Positions 44,816-53,520 are shown, counted from the first letter of the stretch. The stretch: 64,000 bases of DNA from Kineosporia sp. NBRC 101731 (GCF_030269305.1 NZ_BSTC01000015.1:62001-126000), one strand, 5' to 3'. A program made the numbers and translations. Notes: generated from the letters alone by a model not told the origin.

Positions 44816-45604
44816 GTGAGCGCACTCGCTGCCCGGCGGCGGCACCCGTTGGCCACAGCACTGATCGTGCTGCTCGGTCTACTCGTGACGGGCGTGGGCT
44901 ATGCCGCCGTCATGCCCAGCACGGCGGATGCGTCGACCAGCACGGCCTCTGCCGACGACATCGAGCAGGGCAAGAAGCTCTTCCTGGCCAACTGCTCGAC
45001 CTGCCACGGCATCGACGCGGAAGGCCGTAACCAGGCTCCCTCGCTGATCGGTGTCGGCGCGGCCTCCGTCGACTTCCAGGTCGGCACCGGCCGGATGCCG
45101 CTCGCCATGAGCGGCCCGCAGGCCCAGAAGGCCCCGGTGCGCCTCTCCGACGAGCAGACCGCCCAGCTGTCGGCCTACGTCGCCAGCCTCGGGGCCGGTC
45201 CCTCCATCCCGTCCGACGACGTGCTCGACCCCGAAGCGGGCGACGCGTCCAAGGGCGCCATGATCTTCCGCACCAACTGCGCCATGTGCCACAACGCGGC
45301 CGGCGCTGGTGGCGCGCTGACCCGGGGCAAGTTCGCCCCGAACCTCGATGAGGTCAGTTACAAGCACATCTACGAGGCCATGGTCACCGGCCCGCAGTCC
45401 ATGCCGGTCTTCCCGGACACGACCATCAGCCCCGACGAGAAGACGGACGTCATCGCGTACCTGGCGACGATCCGTGAGACGCCGAACCCCGGCGGCATGG
45501 CTCTCGGAAAGCTTGGCCCGGTGTCCGAGGGCCTCGTCGCCTGGATCGTCGGCCTGACACTGCTGATCGGTTTCGCGGTCTGGCTGGGGGCGAAGTCCTC
45601 GTGA
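44816..45604 (+). CDS. qcrC: bc1 complex diheme cytochrome c
   Basis: The 262-residue protein has an N-terminal membrane anchor or signal (about 13-33), two c-type heme sites CSTCHG (about 61-66) and CAMCHN (about 159-164), and a C-terminal membrane helix (about 240-258). It carries electrons straight from the bc1 complex to CtaC, replacing soluble cytochrome c. The GTG start follows ctaE by 49 bases. Its stop overlaps the GTG of qcrA (GTGA). Confidence 0.95.
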   Translation: MSALAARRRHPLATALIVLLGLLVTGVGYAAVMPSTADASTSTASADDIEQGKKLFLANCSTCHGIDAEGRNQAPSLIGVGAASVDFQVGTGRMPLAMSGPQAQKAPVRLSDEQTAQLSAYVASLGAGPSIPSDDVLDPEAGDASKGAMIFRTNCAMCHNAAGAGGALTRGKFAPNLDEVSYKHIYEAMVTGPQSMPVFPDTTISPDEKTDVIAYLATIRETPNPGGMALGKLGPVSEGLVAWIVGLTLLIGFAVWLGAKSS

Positions 45605-46659
45605 GCAACGAAACGGGTGGAACGATGAGTACGAACGACCCGGACCACGGTGGGGACGGCGTGGCTGTCCAGGAGAGTGACCTTCCCGCCCGGTTCGAGA
45701 ACCCGGGTATCCCGGAGCACCAGCACCGGATGGCCGACACCGACCCGAAGGCCGCCAAGCGCGCCGAGCGTCAGGTCGCCTTCCTCTTCGTGCTGTCGAT
45801 GGTCGGCACGCTGGTCATGATCGTCGGCTACTTCGCCGTGAAGATGGACCACGAGCTGGGCTTCATCGACTACCTCAACCGGCTCGAGCTGTCGAACAAG
45901 CTGCTCGGTATCGGTATGGCGGTCTCGCTGCTCGGTATCGGCGTCGGCGCGGTGCACTGGGCCAAGACCCTCATGCCCGACGAGGAGCGCATCGACTACC
46001 GGCACCTGCAGCGCGGTTCGGACGAGGTCCGCGCCGAGGCCGTCGACATGCTGGCGACCGGTGTCGAGGAGAGCGGGTTCGCCCGCCGTCCGCTGATCCG
46101 CAACACCCTGATCGGCGCCATGGCACTGTTCCCGCTGCCCGGCCTGATCCTGTTCCGTGACACCGGCCCGCTGCCGGGCAAGTATCTGGCCACCACCTTC
46201 TGGAAGGCCGGCGACCGGCTCATGCTGGACCCGGAGGGTGGCCCGATCAAGGCCTCCGACATGGTCCTCGGCTCGGTCGCCCACGTGCTCCCCGAAGGCA
46301 TCGAGGAGTCCGAGCACCCGCTGAACGAGAAGGCCAAGGCGGCGGTTCTCCTGATCCGTCTGGAAGAGGACCTGCTGGCGCCGGAGTCGCTCCCGGGTGC
46401 GCACGGCGGGATCGTGGCCTACTCGAAGATCTGCACCCATATGGGTTGTCCTGTGGCCCTGTACGAGCAGCGCACGCATCACCTGCTTTGCCCGTGCCAC
46501 CAGTCAACTTTCGACCTCACGCAGAACTGCAAGGTCATCTTCGGACCGGCCAAGCGCGCCCTTCCCCAGCTCGCGATCACGGTGGATGACGAGGGATACT
46601 TGGTCGCCGCGGCACCCTTCAGCGAGCCGACCGGCCCGAGCTACTGGGAGCGCTCATGA
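45601..46659 (+). CDS. qcrA: bc1 complex Rieske iron-sulfur subunit
   Basis: The 352-residue protein has three membrane helices (about 57-80, 100-122, 165-187), the actinobacterial form, and a C-terminal Rieske domain with ligands in CTHMGCPVALYEQ and LCPCHQSTFDL. The GTG at 45601 overlaps the qcrC stop; an ATG at 45625 with GGTGG upstream is an equally good start. The stop overlaps qcrB (ATGA). It passes electrons from menaquinol to cytochrome c. Confidence 0.95.
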   Translation: MSNETGGTMSTNDPDHGGDGVAVQESDLPARFENPGIPEHQHRMADTDPKAAKRAERQVAFLFVLSMVGTLVMIVGYFAVKMDHELGFIDYLNRLELSNKLLGIGMAVSLLGIGVGAVHWAKTLMPDEERIDYRHLQRGSDEVRAEAVDMLATGVEESGFARRPLIRNTLIGAMALFPLPGLILFRDTGPLPGKYLATTFWKAGDRLMLDPEGGPIKASDMVLGSVAHVLPEGIEESEHPLNEKAKAAVLLIRLEEDLLAPESLPGAHGGIVAYSKICTHMGCPVALYEQRTHHLLCPCHQSTFDLTQNCKVIFGPAKRALPQLAITVDDEGYLVAAAPFSEPTGPSYWERS

Positions 46660-48323
46660 GCGACAGTGCTATCAACAAGGTCGGAGCCACGACCGGAAAC
46701 TGGCTCGACGAGCGCCTCGGCGCCTCGGGTGTGGTCAAGGGCTTCTCACGCAAGGTCTTCCCCGACCACTGGTCGTTCATGCTGGGTGAGATCGCGCTGT
46801 ACAGCTTCGTCATCCTGCTGCTGAGCGGAACGTTCCTGACGTTCTTCTTCATCCCCAGCGCAGCCGAGGTCACCTACGACGGGCCCTACACCACGCTCGC
46901 CGGGCAGACCGTCTCCGAGGCGTTCGACTCGACGATGCGCCTCTCGTTCGAGGTCCGTGGCGGTCTGCTCATGCGGCAGATCCACCACTGGGCGGCGCTG
47001 ATCTTCGTCGTCTCGATGATCGTGCACATGTTCCGGATCTTCTTCACCGGCGCGTTCCGCAAGCCGCGGGAGATCAACTGGGTCATCGGCATGATCCTGG
47101 CCATCCTGGCGGTCATCGAGGGCTTCCTCGGTTACTCCCTGCCGGACGACCTGCTCTCCGGTAACGGCCTGCGCATCGCCCAGGGCATCGTCCTGGGTAT
47201 CCCGGTGGTCGGCTCGTACGTCAGCTTCTTCCTCTTCGGGGGCGGGTTCCCCGGCGAGGCGTTCATCCCGCGCTTCTACACGCTGCACGTGCTGCTGATC
47301 CCGGCCATCATGCTGGCCCTGATCACGTTCCACCTGATCCTGGTCGTCGTGCACAAGCACACGCAGTACCCCGGCCCGGGCAAGACGAACAGCAACGTGG
47401 TCGGCTTCCCGCTGTTCCCGATCTACACGGCCAAGGCCGGCGGGTTCTTCTTCATCGTGTTCGGCGTCACCGCCCTGATGGGTGCCCTGTTCACCATCAA
47501 CGGCATCTGGGTCTACGGTCCGTACGACCCGTCACCGATCGGCGCCGGCGCCCAGCCCGACTTCTACATGGGCTTCCTCGACGGCGCGGTGCGCATCATG
47601 CCGGGCTTCGTGGAGTTCACGGTCTGGGGTCACACGGTCTCGCCGAACATCTTCCTGCCGACCCTGGTGCTGCCGGGTCTGATGGTGACGCCGGCGTTGC
47701 TGTACCCGTGGATCGAGGCCTGGGTCACCGGTGACAAGCGCGAGCACCACCTGCTCGACCGCCCGCGGAACCAGCCGACCCGTACCGGTCTCGGCGTCAT
47801 GGCGATCACGCTGTACGTGCTCCTGTGGATCAGTGGTGGTAACGACATCGTCGCCACGCACCTGCACCTGTCGATCAACGACATCACGCACGTGCTGCGG
47901 GTCATCGTGTTCGTCTTCCCGCCGCTGGCCTACGTGATCACCAAGCGCATCTGTCTGGGTCTGCAGCGCAAGGACCGCGAGAAGGTGCTGCACGGTCGCG
48001 AGACCGGCCGCGTCTTCCGTACGGAGGAGGGTGAGGTGTTCGAGCTGCACGCCCCGCTCTCCGCCAACGACCGCTGGCTGCTCGTCGGCTTCGACTCCCC
48101 GGAGCCGGCCCAGGCCCTCTCGGCCACGGACTCCTCCGGTGTCCGCCGTCCGGGCGGTGCGCTGGAGAAGGTGCGCGAGAAGATCAGCAAGTTCTACTTC
48201 GAGGACCGGGTCGCCCCGGTGACCCCGGCCGAGCTGGCCGAGGCCCACCACCACGGCGACCACGAGGAGATCTCCGCCAGCGGCGGTGGCGACGAGAAGC
48301 ACGCCATCAGCAGCGGGCACTGA
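46656..48323 (+). CDS. qcrB: bc1 complex cytochrome b
   Basis: The 555-residue cytochrome b oxidises menaquinol. Heme and quinol-site parts include RQIHHWAALIFVVSMIVHMFRIF, GYSLPDDLLSG, LHVLLIPAIMLALITFHLILVVVHKHTQYPGP and the helices to about residue 430. A polar, His-rich C-terminal tail of about 120 residues extends the protein beyond the membrane part, as in other actinobacteria. It ends the operon; a strong terminator follows. Confidence 0.96.
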   Translation: MSDSAINKVGATTGNWLDERLGASGVVKGFSRKVFPDHWSFMLGEIALYSFVILLLSGTFLTFFFIPSAAEVTYDGPYTTLAGQTVSEAFDSTMRLSFEVRGGLLMRQIHHWAALIFVVSMIVHMFRIFFTGAFRKPREINWVIGMILAILAVIEGFLGYSLPDDLLSGNGLRIAQGIVLGIPVVGSYVSFFLFGGGFPGEAFIPRFYTLHVLLIPAIMLALITFHLILVVVHKHTQYPGPGKTNSNVVGFPLFPIYTAKAGGFFFIVFGVTALMGALFTINGIWVYGPYDPSPIGAGAQPDFYMGFLDGAVRIMPGFVEFTVWGHTVSPNIFLPTLVLPGLMVTPALLYPWIEAWVTGDKREHHLLDRPRNQPTRTGLGVMAITLYVLLWISGGNDIVATHLHLSINDITHVLRVIVFVFPPLAYVITKRICLGLQRKDREKVLHGRETGRVFRTEEGEVFELHAPLSANDRWLLVGFDSPEPAQALSATDSSGVRRPGGALEKVREKISKFYFEDRVAPVTPAELAEAHHHGDHEEISASGGGDEKHAISSGH

Positions 48324-48339
48324 TTCCGGCTGAGCCTCG

Positions 48340-48388
48340 CGAGGGCCGGCACCGATCCAACCCGGATCGGTGCCGGCCCTCGGGTTTT
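48340..48388 (+). terminator. terminator of the ctaE-qcrCAB operon
   Basis: A perfect 19-bp stem (48340-48358 with 48364-48382) and a 5-base loop are followed by GGTTTTGG. Confidence 0.93.
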
Positions 48389-48447
48389 GGGCGGGCGATC
48401 CTCATGGTGGACGCCTACCGGCTCCCCTCCCGCTCTGGTTCAGGGAT

Positions 48448-48490
48448 CGTGTGCACTTATTGCAGGTGGAGCGCAACGAATGCACACGAT
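48448..48490. repeat. hairpin 1 in qcrB downstream region
   Basis: ATCGTGTGCA (48448-48457) and TGCACACGAT (48481-48490) are exact complements, and the inside pairs imperfectly. It lies past the qcrB terminator in a gap of about 370 bases with no gene. Confidence 0.65.
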
Positions 48491-48517
48491 GAGGTAGCTG
48501 CTCCGTCCACCTCTTCC

Positions 48518-48562
48518 TTCGTGATCATGCAAACTTTCCCGGGCAGGGGCTGCCTGCCTGGG
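48518..48562. repeat. partial copy of the intergenic palindrome family
   Basis: TTCGTGATCATGCAAA (48518-48533) matches one outer arm of the family. It is followed by a separate 10-bp hairpin (48538-48547 with 48553-48562, one G-U pair). The second outer arm is missing. Confidence 0.65.
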
Positions 48563-48641
48563 GGTGGGGTCTGGGTGCGTGGTCGTGCGATCTCACAGCA
48601 CCGACGTGCAGCACCGGGGACCCGAACGATCCTTGAGCCGT

Positions 48642-48688
48642 GATCGGGGAATTTCCGTGCGGTGATGGCGCACGGAAATTCCCCGATC
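48642..48688. repeat. hairpin 3, perfect 20-bp stem
   Basis: Arms 48642-48661 and 48669-48688 are exact complements around a 7-base loop (GTGATGG). It is about 70 bases past the stop of the DnaQ-GIY-YIG gene on the minus strand and may end that transcript. Confidence 0.8.
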
Positions 48689-48758
48689 CCGGATGTGGGC
48701 CTGGTCGGGAACGGGGTCAGGGTTCGGGGCACCGAACTGGGCGGTGCATCTGGGGCTT

Positions 48759-50513
48759 CTACTTCAGGACGATCGTCCGGTGGACTTCCGGGGGCAGGCT
48801 GTGCCGGGCGTGAGCGGCACCGCGGACGGGCCAGGCCCAGGTGCCCTCGAGCTCGACCAGGCGGGTGCCGGGTTGCTCGAGCCAGTTGAGCACGATCTCG
48901 GTCTCTTCCGGATGGGCGGAGGGGTAGGGCACATCGCGGGGTGTGACGACCTCACCGGTGAGGCTCAGGGCGTCGACGTACGGCATCGGGTCGGCGCCGG
49001 GAGGGGAGACGCTGGTGCCGGCCAGGCGGCCGTGACGGACGAGGGCGAATTCCCAGCCGCCGCTGTCCCTCCGGCGGGCGCCGACGAGGTGGGGGACGGC
49101 CGCGATCGGCGCCAGACGCTGGGCGCGGGCCGCGCCCTTCAGGTAGGAGAGCAGCCGGTCGCGGTGCTCCGCGGCCTCCTCGTAGCGCTGCAGCTCGGAG
49201 AGTGACGTAGCGCGGCGCAGAGAGGCCTCCACCACCGGCGCGGCGTCGGAGAGCATGGCCTCGCGCACCTGAGTGACGATCTCGGAGTAGCCGATGATGT
49301 CGATGCCGCCGACGCAGGGAGCTCCGCAACGGCCCATTTCGGCCAGGATGCAGGCGCTCGCGTTCTTCGACGGGCGTTTGGGCAACCGGGGCGTGCAGCG
49401 ACGCAGGGGATAGGCCTCGTACAGGGCCGCCACAGCCTGCTCAGCCTGCTCCTGCGACGAGAACGGCCCGGTGTAGGTGCCACCGTCGGCCTGGACGTCA
49501 CGCACCACCGAGAGCCTCGGGTAGGCCTCGGCCGTGAGCTTCAGCCAGGGCTTGCGTTCGGGCTTCTTGGACCGGCGGTTGTAGGGCGGTGCGTGCTCGG
49601 CGATCAGCCGGATCTCCCGCACCCGGGCCTCGAGTGTGGTGGCGCACGGCACGGGGGTGACCCGGGCAGCCCGGGCCACCATCTCGCGCATGCGGCTGCG
49701 GTGCTCGGACGCGGTGAAGTAATTTCGCACCCGGGTGCGGATGTTCACCGAGGTGCCGATGTAAAGCACCTGGTCCTTCTCGTCGCGGAACATGTACACG
49801 CCCGGGCCGGACGGTAGACCGTCAGCGAGATGCCGCTTACGGCGCGTGCTCTCGGGCACCTTCGCGGAGAAGCCGCGCAGTTCGCCGAGCGTGGTGACAC
49901 CGAGCGTGCCGATCCGGCCGAGCAGGGCGTGCAGCACGTGCACCGTGGCCCGGGCATCCTGCAGGGCGCGGTGATCGGGCTCGATGGGGGAGCCGAAGAG
50001 CGCGGCCAGAGTGTGCAGTTTGCGGTTGGGCGCCTCGTCGCGGCTGACGATGTGCCGGGCCAGCTTCACCGTGTCGATCACCGTGGGCGCTGGCCATTCG
50101 TGCCCCAGACGGTCGCACGCAGCCTTCACGAAACCCACGTCGTACGGTGCGTTGTGGGCCACCAGGACGCTGCCGGCGCAGAACTCCAGGAACGAGGGCA
50201 GCACGGCGCCCAGCGAGGGCGCGCCTGCGACCATCGAGTCGGTGATGCCGGTCAGGAGCGAGATGAAGGCGGGGATGGGGCTCTCGGGCCGGACCAGGGT
50301 CTGGAACTCGCCCAGCACCTCGCCGCCGCGGATCTTCACCGCGCCGATCTCGGTGATGCCACCGTCGGCCGGGGCGCCGCCGGTCGTCTCCAGGTCGAAC
50401 ACCACGAAGGTGACCTCGGACAGGATCTGGGGATCGGCCTCGCTCGCGCCGGACACCACGAGTTCTTCCGGCCAGAGCGCCTCCTGGGTGGGGGCCTCGG
50501 GTGTGGTGCTCAT
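48759..50513 (-). CDS. DnaQ-type exonuclease fused to GIY-YIG/UvrC-like endonuclease
   Basis: The 584-residue protein combines a DEDDh exonuclease (about 35-200: FDLETTGG with Asp40 and Glu42, VLVAHNAPYDVGF, HRALQDARATVHVL) with a UvrC N-terminal GIY-YIG nuclease (about 230-310: GPGVYMFRDE, VLYIGTSVN, EIRLIAEHAPPYNRR) and a UvrC-like cysteine-containing middle. It lacks the UvrC C-terminal nuclease. Mycobacterial relatives are known (Rv2191 type) and are linked to DNA repair. ATG at 50513 has TACCGT seven bases upstream. The order next to NlpC and qcrB is conserved. Confidence 0.92.
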   Translation of the reverse strand: MSTTPEAPTQEALWPEELVVSGASEADPQILSEVTFVVFDLETTGGAPADGGITEIGAVKIRGGEVLGEFQTLVRPESPIPAFISLLTGITDSMVAGAPSLGAVLPSFLEFCAGSVLVAHNAPYDVGFVKAACDRLGHEWPAPTVIDTVKLARHIVSRDEAPNRKLHTLAALFGSPIEPDHRALQDARATVHVLHALLGRIGTLGVTTLGELRGFSAKVPESTRRKRHLADGLPSGPGVYMFRDEKDQVLYIGTSVNIRTRVRNYFTASEHRSRMREMVARAARVTPVPCATTLEARVREIRLIAEHAPPYNRRSKKPERKPWLKLTAEAYPRLSVVRDVQADGGTYTGPFSSQEQAEQAVAALYEAYPLRRCTPRLPKRPSKNASACILAEMGRCGAPCVGGIDIIGYSEIVTQVREAMLSDAAPVVEASLRRATSLSELQRYEEAAEHRDRLLSYLKGAARAQRLAPIAAVPHLVGARRRDSGGWEFALVRHGRLAGTSVSPPGADPMPYVDALSLTGEVVTPRDVPYPSAHPEETEIVLNWLEQPGTRLVELEGTWAWPVRGAAHARHSLPPEVHRTIVLK

Positions 50514-50520
50514 GAAGAGG

Positions 50521-50526
50521 ACGGTA
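50521..50526 (-). promoter_or_regulatory. -10 hexamer for leaderless DnaQ-GIY-YIG gene
   Basis: On the minus strand TACCGT is followed by seven bases and the ATG at 50513. The minisatellite begins 36 bases further upstream. Confidence 0.45.
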
Positions 50527-50561
50527 TGCCCGACCACCGACAGTCTTGCGGCGGGCATCCC

Positions 50562-50633
50562 CTTCCAGGGCTTCCAGGGCTTCTAGGGCTTCTAGGGCTT
50601 CTAGGGCTTCTAGGGCTTCTAGGGCTTCCAGGG
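50562..50633. repeat. 9-bp minisatellite (CTTCTAGGG, eight copies)
   Basis: Eight perfect-length 9-base units: two CTTCCAGGG, five CTTCTAGGG and one CTTCCAGGG. They lie between the divergent DnaQ-GIY-YIG gene and the Cys-rich small gene. The array overlaps the -35 region of the former, so copy number could affect expression. Confidence 0.95.
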
Positions 50634-50774
50634 TCGCCAGGGGCCCCCGGGCGTTCTCCGGCCGGTTGCCGGGCCAAGACTGTCGGTGGTCGCCCTTAGC
50701 GTTCCTGTCATCGGCACCCAGCCGGTCGGGCCACCGCAGTTGCACGGGCCCGTGAGCATTTTCGGAGGGGCTCC

Positions 50775-51122
50775 ATGCTGATCGACTGTGACGCCTGCGC
50801 CGTCCGTGGCCCGGCCTGCCGTGACTGTGTCGTCTCCGTCCTGCTGGGGGCGCCCGCGGCGCCGGTCCGGCACGTGAGTCACCTGTCTGTCCGCGGTGGT
50901 CCCGCACCCGCCACCGGTATCGATCTGGACGGCCAGGAGCAGGCGGCGATCGCTGCCCTGGCCGGCTCGGGGCTGGTGCCACCGCTGCGCCTGGTGGCCC
51001 GCCCCGTCGATCCCGATGAGGCGGGTGTTCTGAGCTGGGACCACGACCCCGGCGATTCCGGCTACCCCGAACGCCACCGCGGTCACTATGGGTCAGGTAA
51101 TGATCACCGAGCGGCGGGCTGA
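50775..51122 (+). CDS. conserved hypothetical Cys-rich N-terminal protein
   Basis: The 115-residue protein starts MLIDCDACAVRGPACRDCVVSVLLG with four cysteines (5, 8, 15, 18) spaced as a possible zinc or Fe-S site, then a Pro/Ala-rich middle and a helix-turn region LDGQEQAAIAALAGSGLVPPLRLV. Similar short proteins lie between UvrC-like and NlpC genes in other actinobacteria. GGAGGGG lies four bases before the ATG. Function is unknown. Confidence 0.8.
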   Translation: MLIDCDACAVRGPACRDCVVSVLLGAPAAPVRHVSHLSVRGGPAPATGIDLDGQEQAAIAALAGSGLVPPLRLVARPVDPDEAGVLSWDHDPGDSGYPERHRGHYGSGNDHRAAG

Positions 51123-51471
51123 GTCATACCGGGTGTCACTGGACCTAAAACGGACGAAAGGGTTCAAGGCTAGATTTACGGAACGTTAAGAATTCCTGTG
51201 AGATGTTAAGGATGATGCCGCTGGGTGTCGCTCTACCAGCAGAGATGACGCTCTGCGCTCTTATCGAGGCTATGTGCTGGCTTTGGTAGGCGTGTCCGCG
51301 CCCGCTATGTTTCCTCCGTTCACAGACCGTTGTCGAGGTCATGAGAGTTTTGTGCTCTGCACCTGCGGCACGGCTCAGTCCCCGCCGCGACGAGACAACG
51401 TCGCGCGGGCGCCAGAACGGAGATCTCGCGCCTTGCGATCGGACGGTCCGAAACTTGGGCAGCCTGCGGAA
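51123..51471 (+). other. promoter and long leader of NlpC/P60 gene
   Basis: AT-rich promoter-like sequences (TTACGG...TTAAGAAT, TTAAGGAT near 51175-51213) are followed by a leader of roughly 250 bases. The leader can fold: CTACCA (near 51232) with TGGTAG, an alternative CCAGCA with TGCTGG, and CGCGACG/CGTCGCG (51386-51392 with 51399-51405). It may be regulatory, but it does not fit the c-di-AMP (ydaO) consensus I know. Confidence 0.4.
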
Positions 51472-52686
51472 ATGCGGTCTGCGGCCCACAACTCCGAGAC
51501 GCGTGACAACGTGCGCGACTCCGGGACCGACACTCTCACCGAGATCGGACCCGAGCGCAGCAACCGTTCCGCGAACAGCCTCGGATCCACGGGCGGTACG
51601 GCCCCCCGCGGTATCTCCTTCTTCCGCCGCCGTAACCCCGCAAATCTGCTGCGCCTGACGGGCTGGCGTCGTTTCGCCGGTCTGCTGGTTCCCCTGGCGC
51701 TGGCCGGCTCAGCCGTTCTGGCCTCGCCGACCGCTTCGGCGGCGCCGAACCCGAGCGTCAGCAGCGTCAAGAAGAAGGTCGAGAAGCTCCGTTCGGAGGC
51801 AGACACCGCCGCCGAGGACTACGTCGAGACCCGCGAGAAGCTGAAGTCGACCAAGATCAAGCTGAAGGCCGCGAAGAAGAACGTCGGCAAGCAGGAAGAT
51901 CGGGTCACGGCACTCAAGAAGCAGGTCGGGTTGCTGGCCGCCGAGAGCTACAAGCGCGGTGAGCTCTCCACGCTCAGCCTGCTGCTCTCCGACGACCCCG
52001 AGGCGCTGCTCGCCCAGTCCGGCTACCTGCCCTCGCTGGCCGAGCGTCAGAGCGGCGCCCTGAACAACCTCGCCGACGCGCAGACGGCGCTCCTGGACAC
52101 GCAGAAGTCCATGGAGAAGCAGGTCAAGACCATCCAGGCCTCCCAGGTCAAGATGAAGAAGTCCAAGGAGACCGCGGAGAAGAAGCTCGCCGCGGCCGAG
52201 GCCGAGCTCAGCACCCTCGAGGCGGCCGAGCGCGCGGCGGCCGACGTCGACCCCAGCGGTGGCGCATCCTCCGGTTCCGGCTCCGTGCCCACCGGTGGTG
52301 GCGGCGGTGACTGCGCCAGCGGTATCGCTGCGGCACCGTCCTCCGCGGCGAAGGCGGCCATCCAGTTCGCCTGCAACCAGCGCGGCCTGCCCTACGTCTG
52401 GGCGGCCGACGGACCGAGCTCGTACGACTGCTCGGGCCTGACCATGAAGGCTTACGCGGCCGGTGGCGTCTCGCTGCCGCACAGCTCCCGCATGCAGGCC
52501 GGATACGGCACCTCGATCAGCAACTCCGCGCTGCAGGCCGGTGACCTGGTGTTCTTCGGCTCGCCGATCAACCACGTGGGCATCTACCTGGGCAACGGCA
52601 TGATGGTGCACGCACCGCAGACCGGTGACGTGGTCAAGGTGGCCACCGTCTGGACCACCCCGACCGCCGCGGTCCGCCTCGGCTGA
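51472..52686 (+). CDS. NlpC/P60 peptidoglycan hydrolase
   Basis: The 404-residue secreted endopeptidase has an unusually long polar N-terminal region (1-60), a signal helix (about 64-87) ending ASPTASAA, a coiled coil (about 95-255), a Gly/Ser linker and an NlpC/P60 domain with catalytic Cys320 (SSYDCSGLTM), His368 (INHVGIYL) and a third His or polar residue near 380. It cleaves peptide cross-bridges during cell separation, like RipA. ATG at 51472 is tentative because upstream frames stay open. A terminator follows 30 bases past the stop. Confidence 0.92.
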   Translation: MRSAAHNSETRDNVRDSGTDTLTEIGPERSNRSANSLGSTGGTAPRGISFFRRRNPANLLRLTGWRRFAGLLVPLALAGSAVLASPTASAAPNPSVSSVKKKVEKLRSEADTAAEDYVETREKLKSTKIKLKAAKKNVGKQEDRVTALKKQVGLLAAESYKRGELSTLSLLLSDDPEALLAQSGYLPSLAERQSGALNNLADAQTALLDTQKSMEKQVKTIQASQVKMKKSKETAEKKLAAAEAELSTLEAAERAAADVDPSGGASSGSGSVPTGGGGGDCASGIAAAPSSAAKAAIQFACNQRGLPYVWAADGPSSYDCSGLTMKAYAAGGVSLPHSSRMQAGYGTSISNSALQAGDLVFFGSPINHVGIYLGNGMMVHAPQTGDVVKVATVWTTPTAAVRLG

Positions 52687-52716
52687 TCACAGCTCATCGC
52701 ACGGCTCGAAACCACC

Positions 52717-52752
52717 TGAAACGGCCCTGACCTGATGGTCAGGGCCGTTTCA
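52717..52752. terminator. two-way terminator
   Basis: A perfect 16-bp stem (52717-52732 with 52737-52752) with loop TGAT. It ends in the stop codon of the convergent phosphoesterase gene and serves both genes. Confidence 0.9.
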
Positions 52753-53520
52753 CGGTTTGCGGGCCGTGCGGGCCATCTCGGTGAACACCGCCAGTGCCTC
52801 CGCGTCCGACGGCACTTCCAGCACGTTCTGGGCAAGGAACTCCGCCAGGCCCGGGTACCCGGACGCCTCGGCCTCGAACTGCCGCACCGCGGCCGCGACG
52901 TCGTACTCACTGCGCCTCAGTTGCACCTCGGGCCCCAGTAGTGCCCAGTGGGCGCCCGGGGCGGCGCCGTACGGCATGCCGACACTGCCCGGATTGACGA
53001 AGCGCCGCCGGTCGGCGAGCCGGTCGAACGGCATGTGGGTGTGACCGAGCACCACCATCGACTCGTCGCAGTCGGCGAACCCCTGAACGAAGGCACCCAC
53101 CGGAGAGTCGACCAGCACCATCTCGGTGTCGCTGCGGGTGGTGGCGTGACAGAACCGCACCGGTCCCAGCCCGTCCACCGTCAGCACCACCGACAGTGGC
53201 AGGTTTTCGAGCAGGTCACGGTGACGTCCGGACAGCTGTGAGGCCGTGTAGGCGCACGTGGCCCACACATCGGCGGGCATCGACCCGTCCGGGGCGCCCC
53301 CGTCCATCGCGTGCAGCAGTTCGCGCTCGCAGTTGCCGTGCACCCACACCGCCCTGTCCCCGAGCTCGGCCAGCCGGTCGAGGGTCTGCGCGGGCATCGG
53401 CCCGGTCGCCATGTCCCCGTTGAGTACGAAGACGTCGACGCCCTCCCGCTCGGCATCGGCCAGCACCGCCTCCAGCGCCGGCAGATGGCCGTGGACGTCG
53501 GCCAGAACCGCGACTCTCAT
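52750..53520 (-). CDS. metallophosphoesterase, YfcE-like
   Basis: The 256-residue phosphoesterase has the complete calcineurin-like metal set: ADVHGH at the start, NGDMA, HGNCERE and GHTHMPF, with a late NPGSVGMP. It is cytosolic and hydrolyses phosphomono- or diesters; the substrate is unknown. GGGGGG seven bases before the ATG at 53520 is the ribosome site. It is divergent from the zinc peptidase gene and convergent with the NlpC gene. Confidence 0.92.
   Translation of the reverse strand: MRVAVLADVHGHLPALEAVLADAEREGVDVFVLNGDMATGPMPAQTLDRLAELGDRAVWVHGNCERELLHAMDGGAPDGSMPADVWATCAYTASQLSGRHRDLLENLPLSVVLTVDGLGPVRFCHATTRSDTEMVLVDSPVGAFVQGFADCDESMVVLGHTHMPFDRLADRRRFVNPGSVGMPYGAAPGAHWALLGPEVQLRRSEYDVAAAVRQFEAEASGYPGLAEFLAQNVLEVPSDAEALAVFTEMARTARKP

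Noticed and set aside
50562-50633. CRISPR-like array
   Set aside because: Units are 9 bases and contiguous, with no spacers and no cas genes.
49837-50982. Frame encoding LEA repeats through the minisatellite
   Set aside because: It is antisense or out of frame with the DnaQ-GIY-YIG gene and reads straight across its promoter; the repeat is best seen as non-coding.
51123-51471. c-di-AMP (ydaO) riboswitch before the NlpC/P60 gene
   Set aside because: The known conserved stretches (the GGGGAACC-type and GGGUGAA-type segments) are not present.
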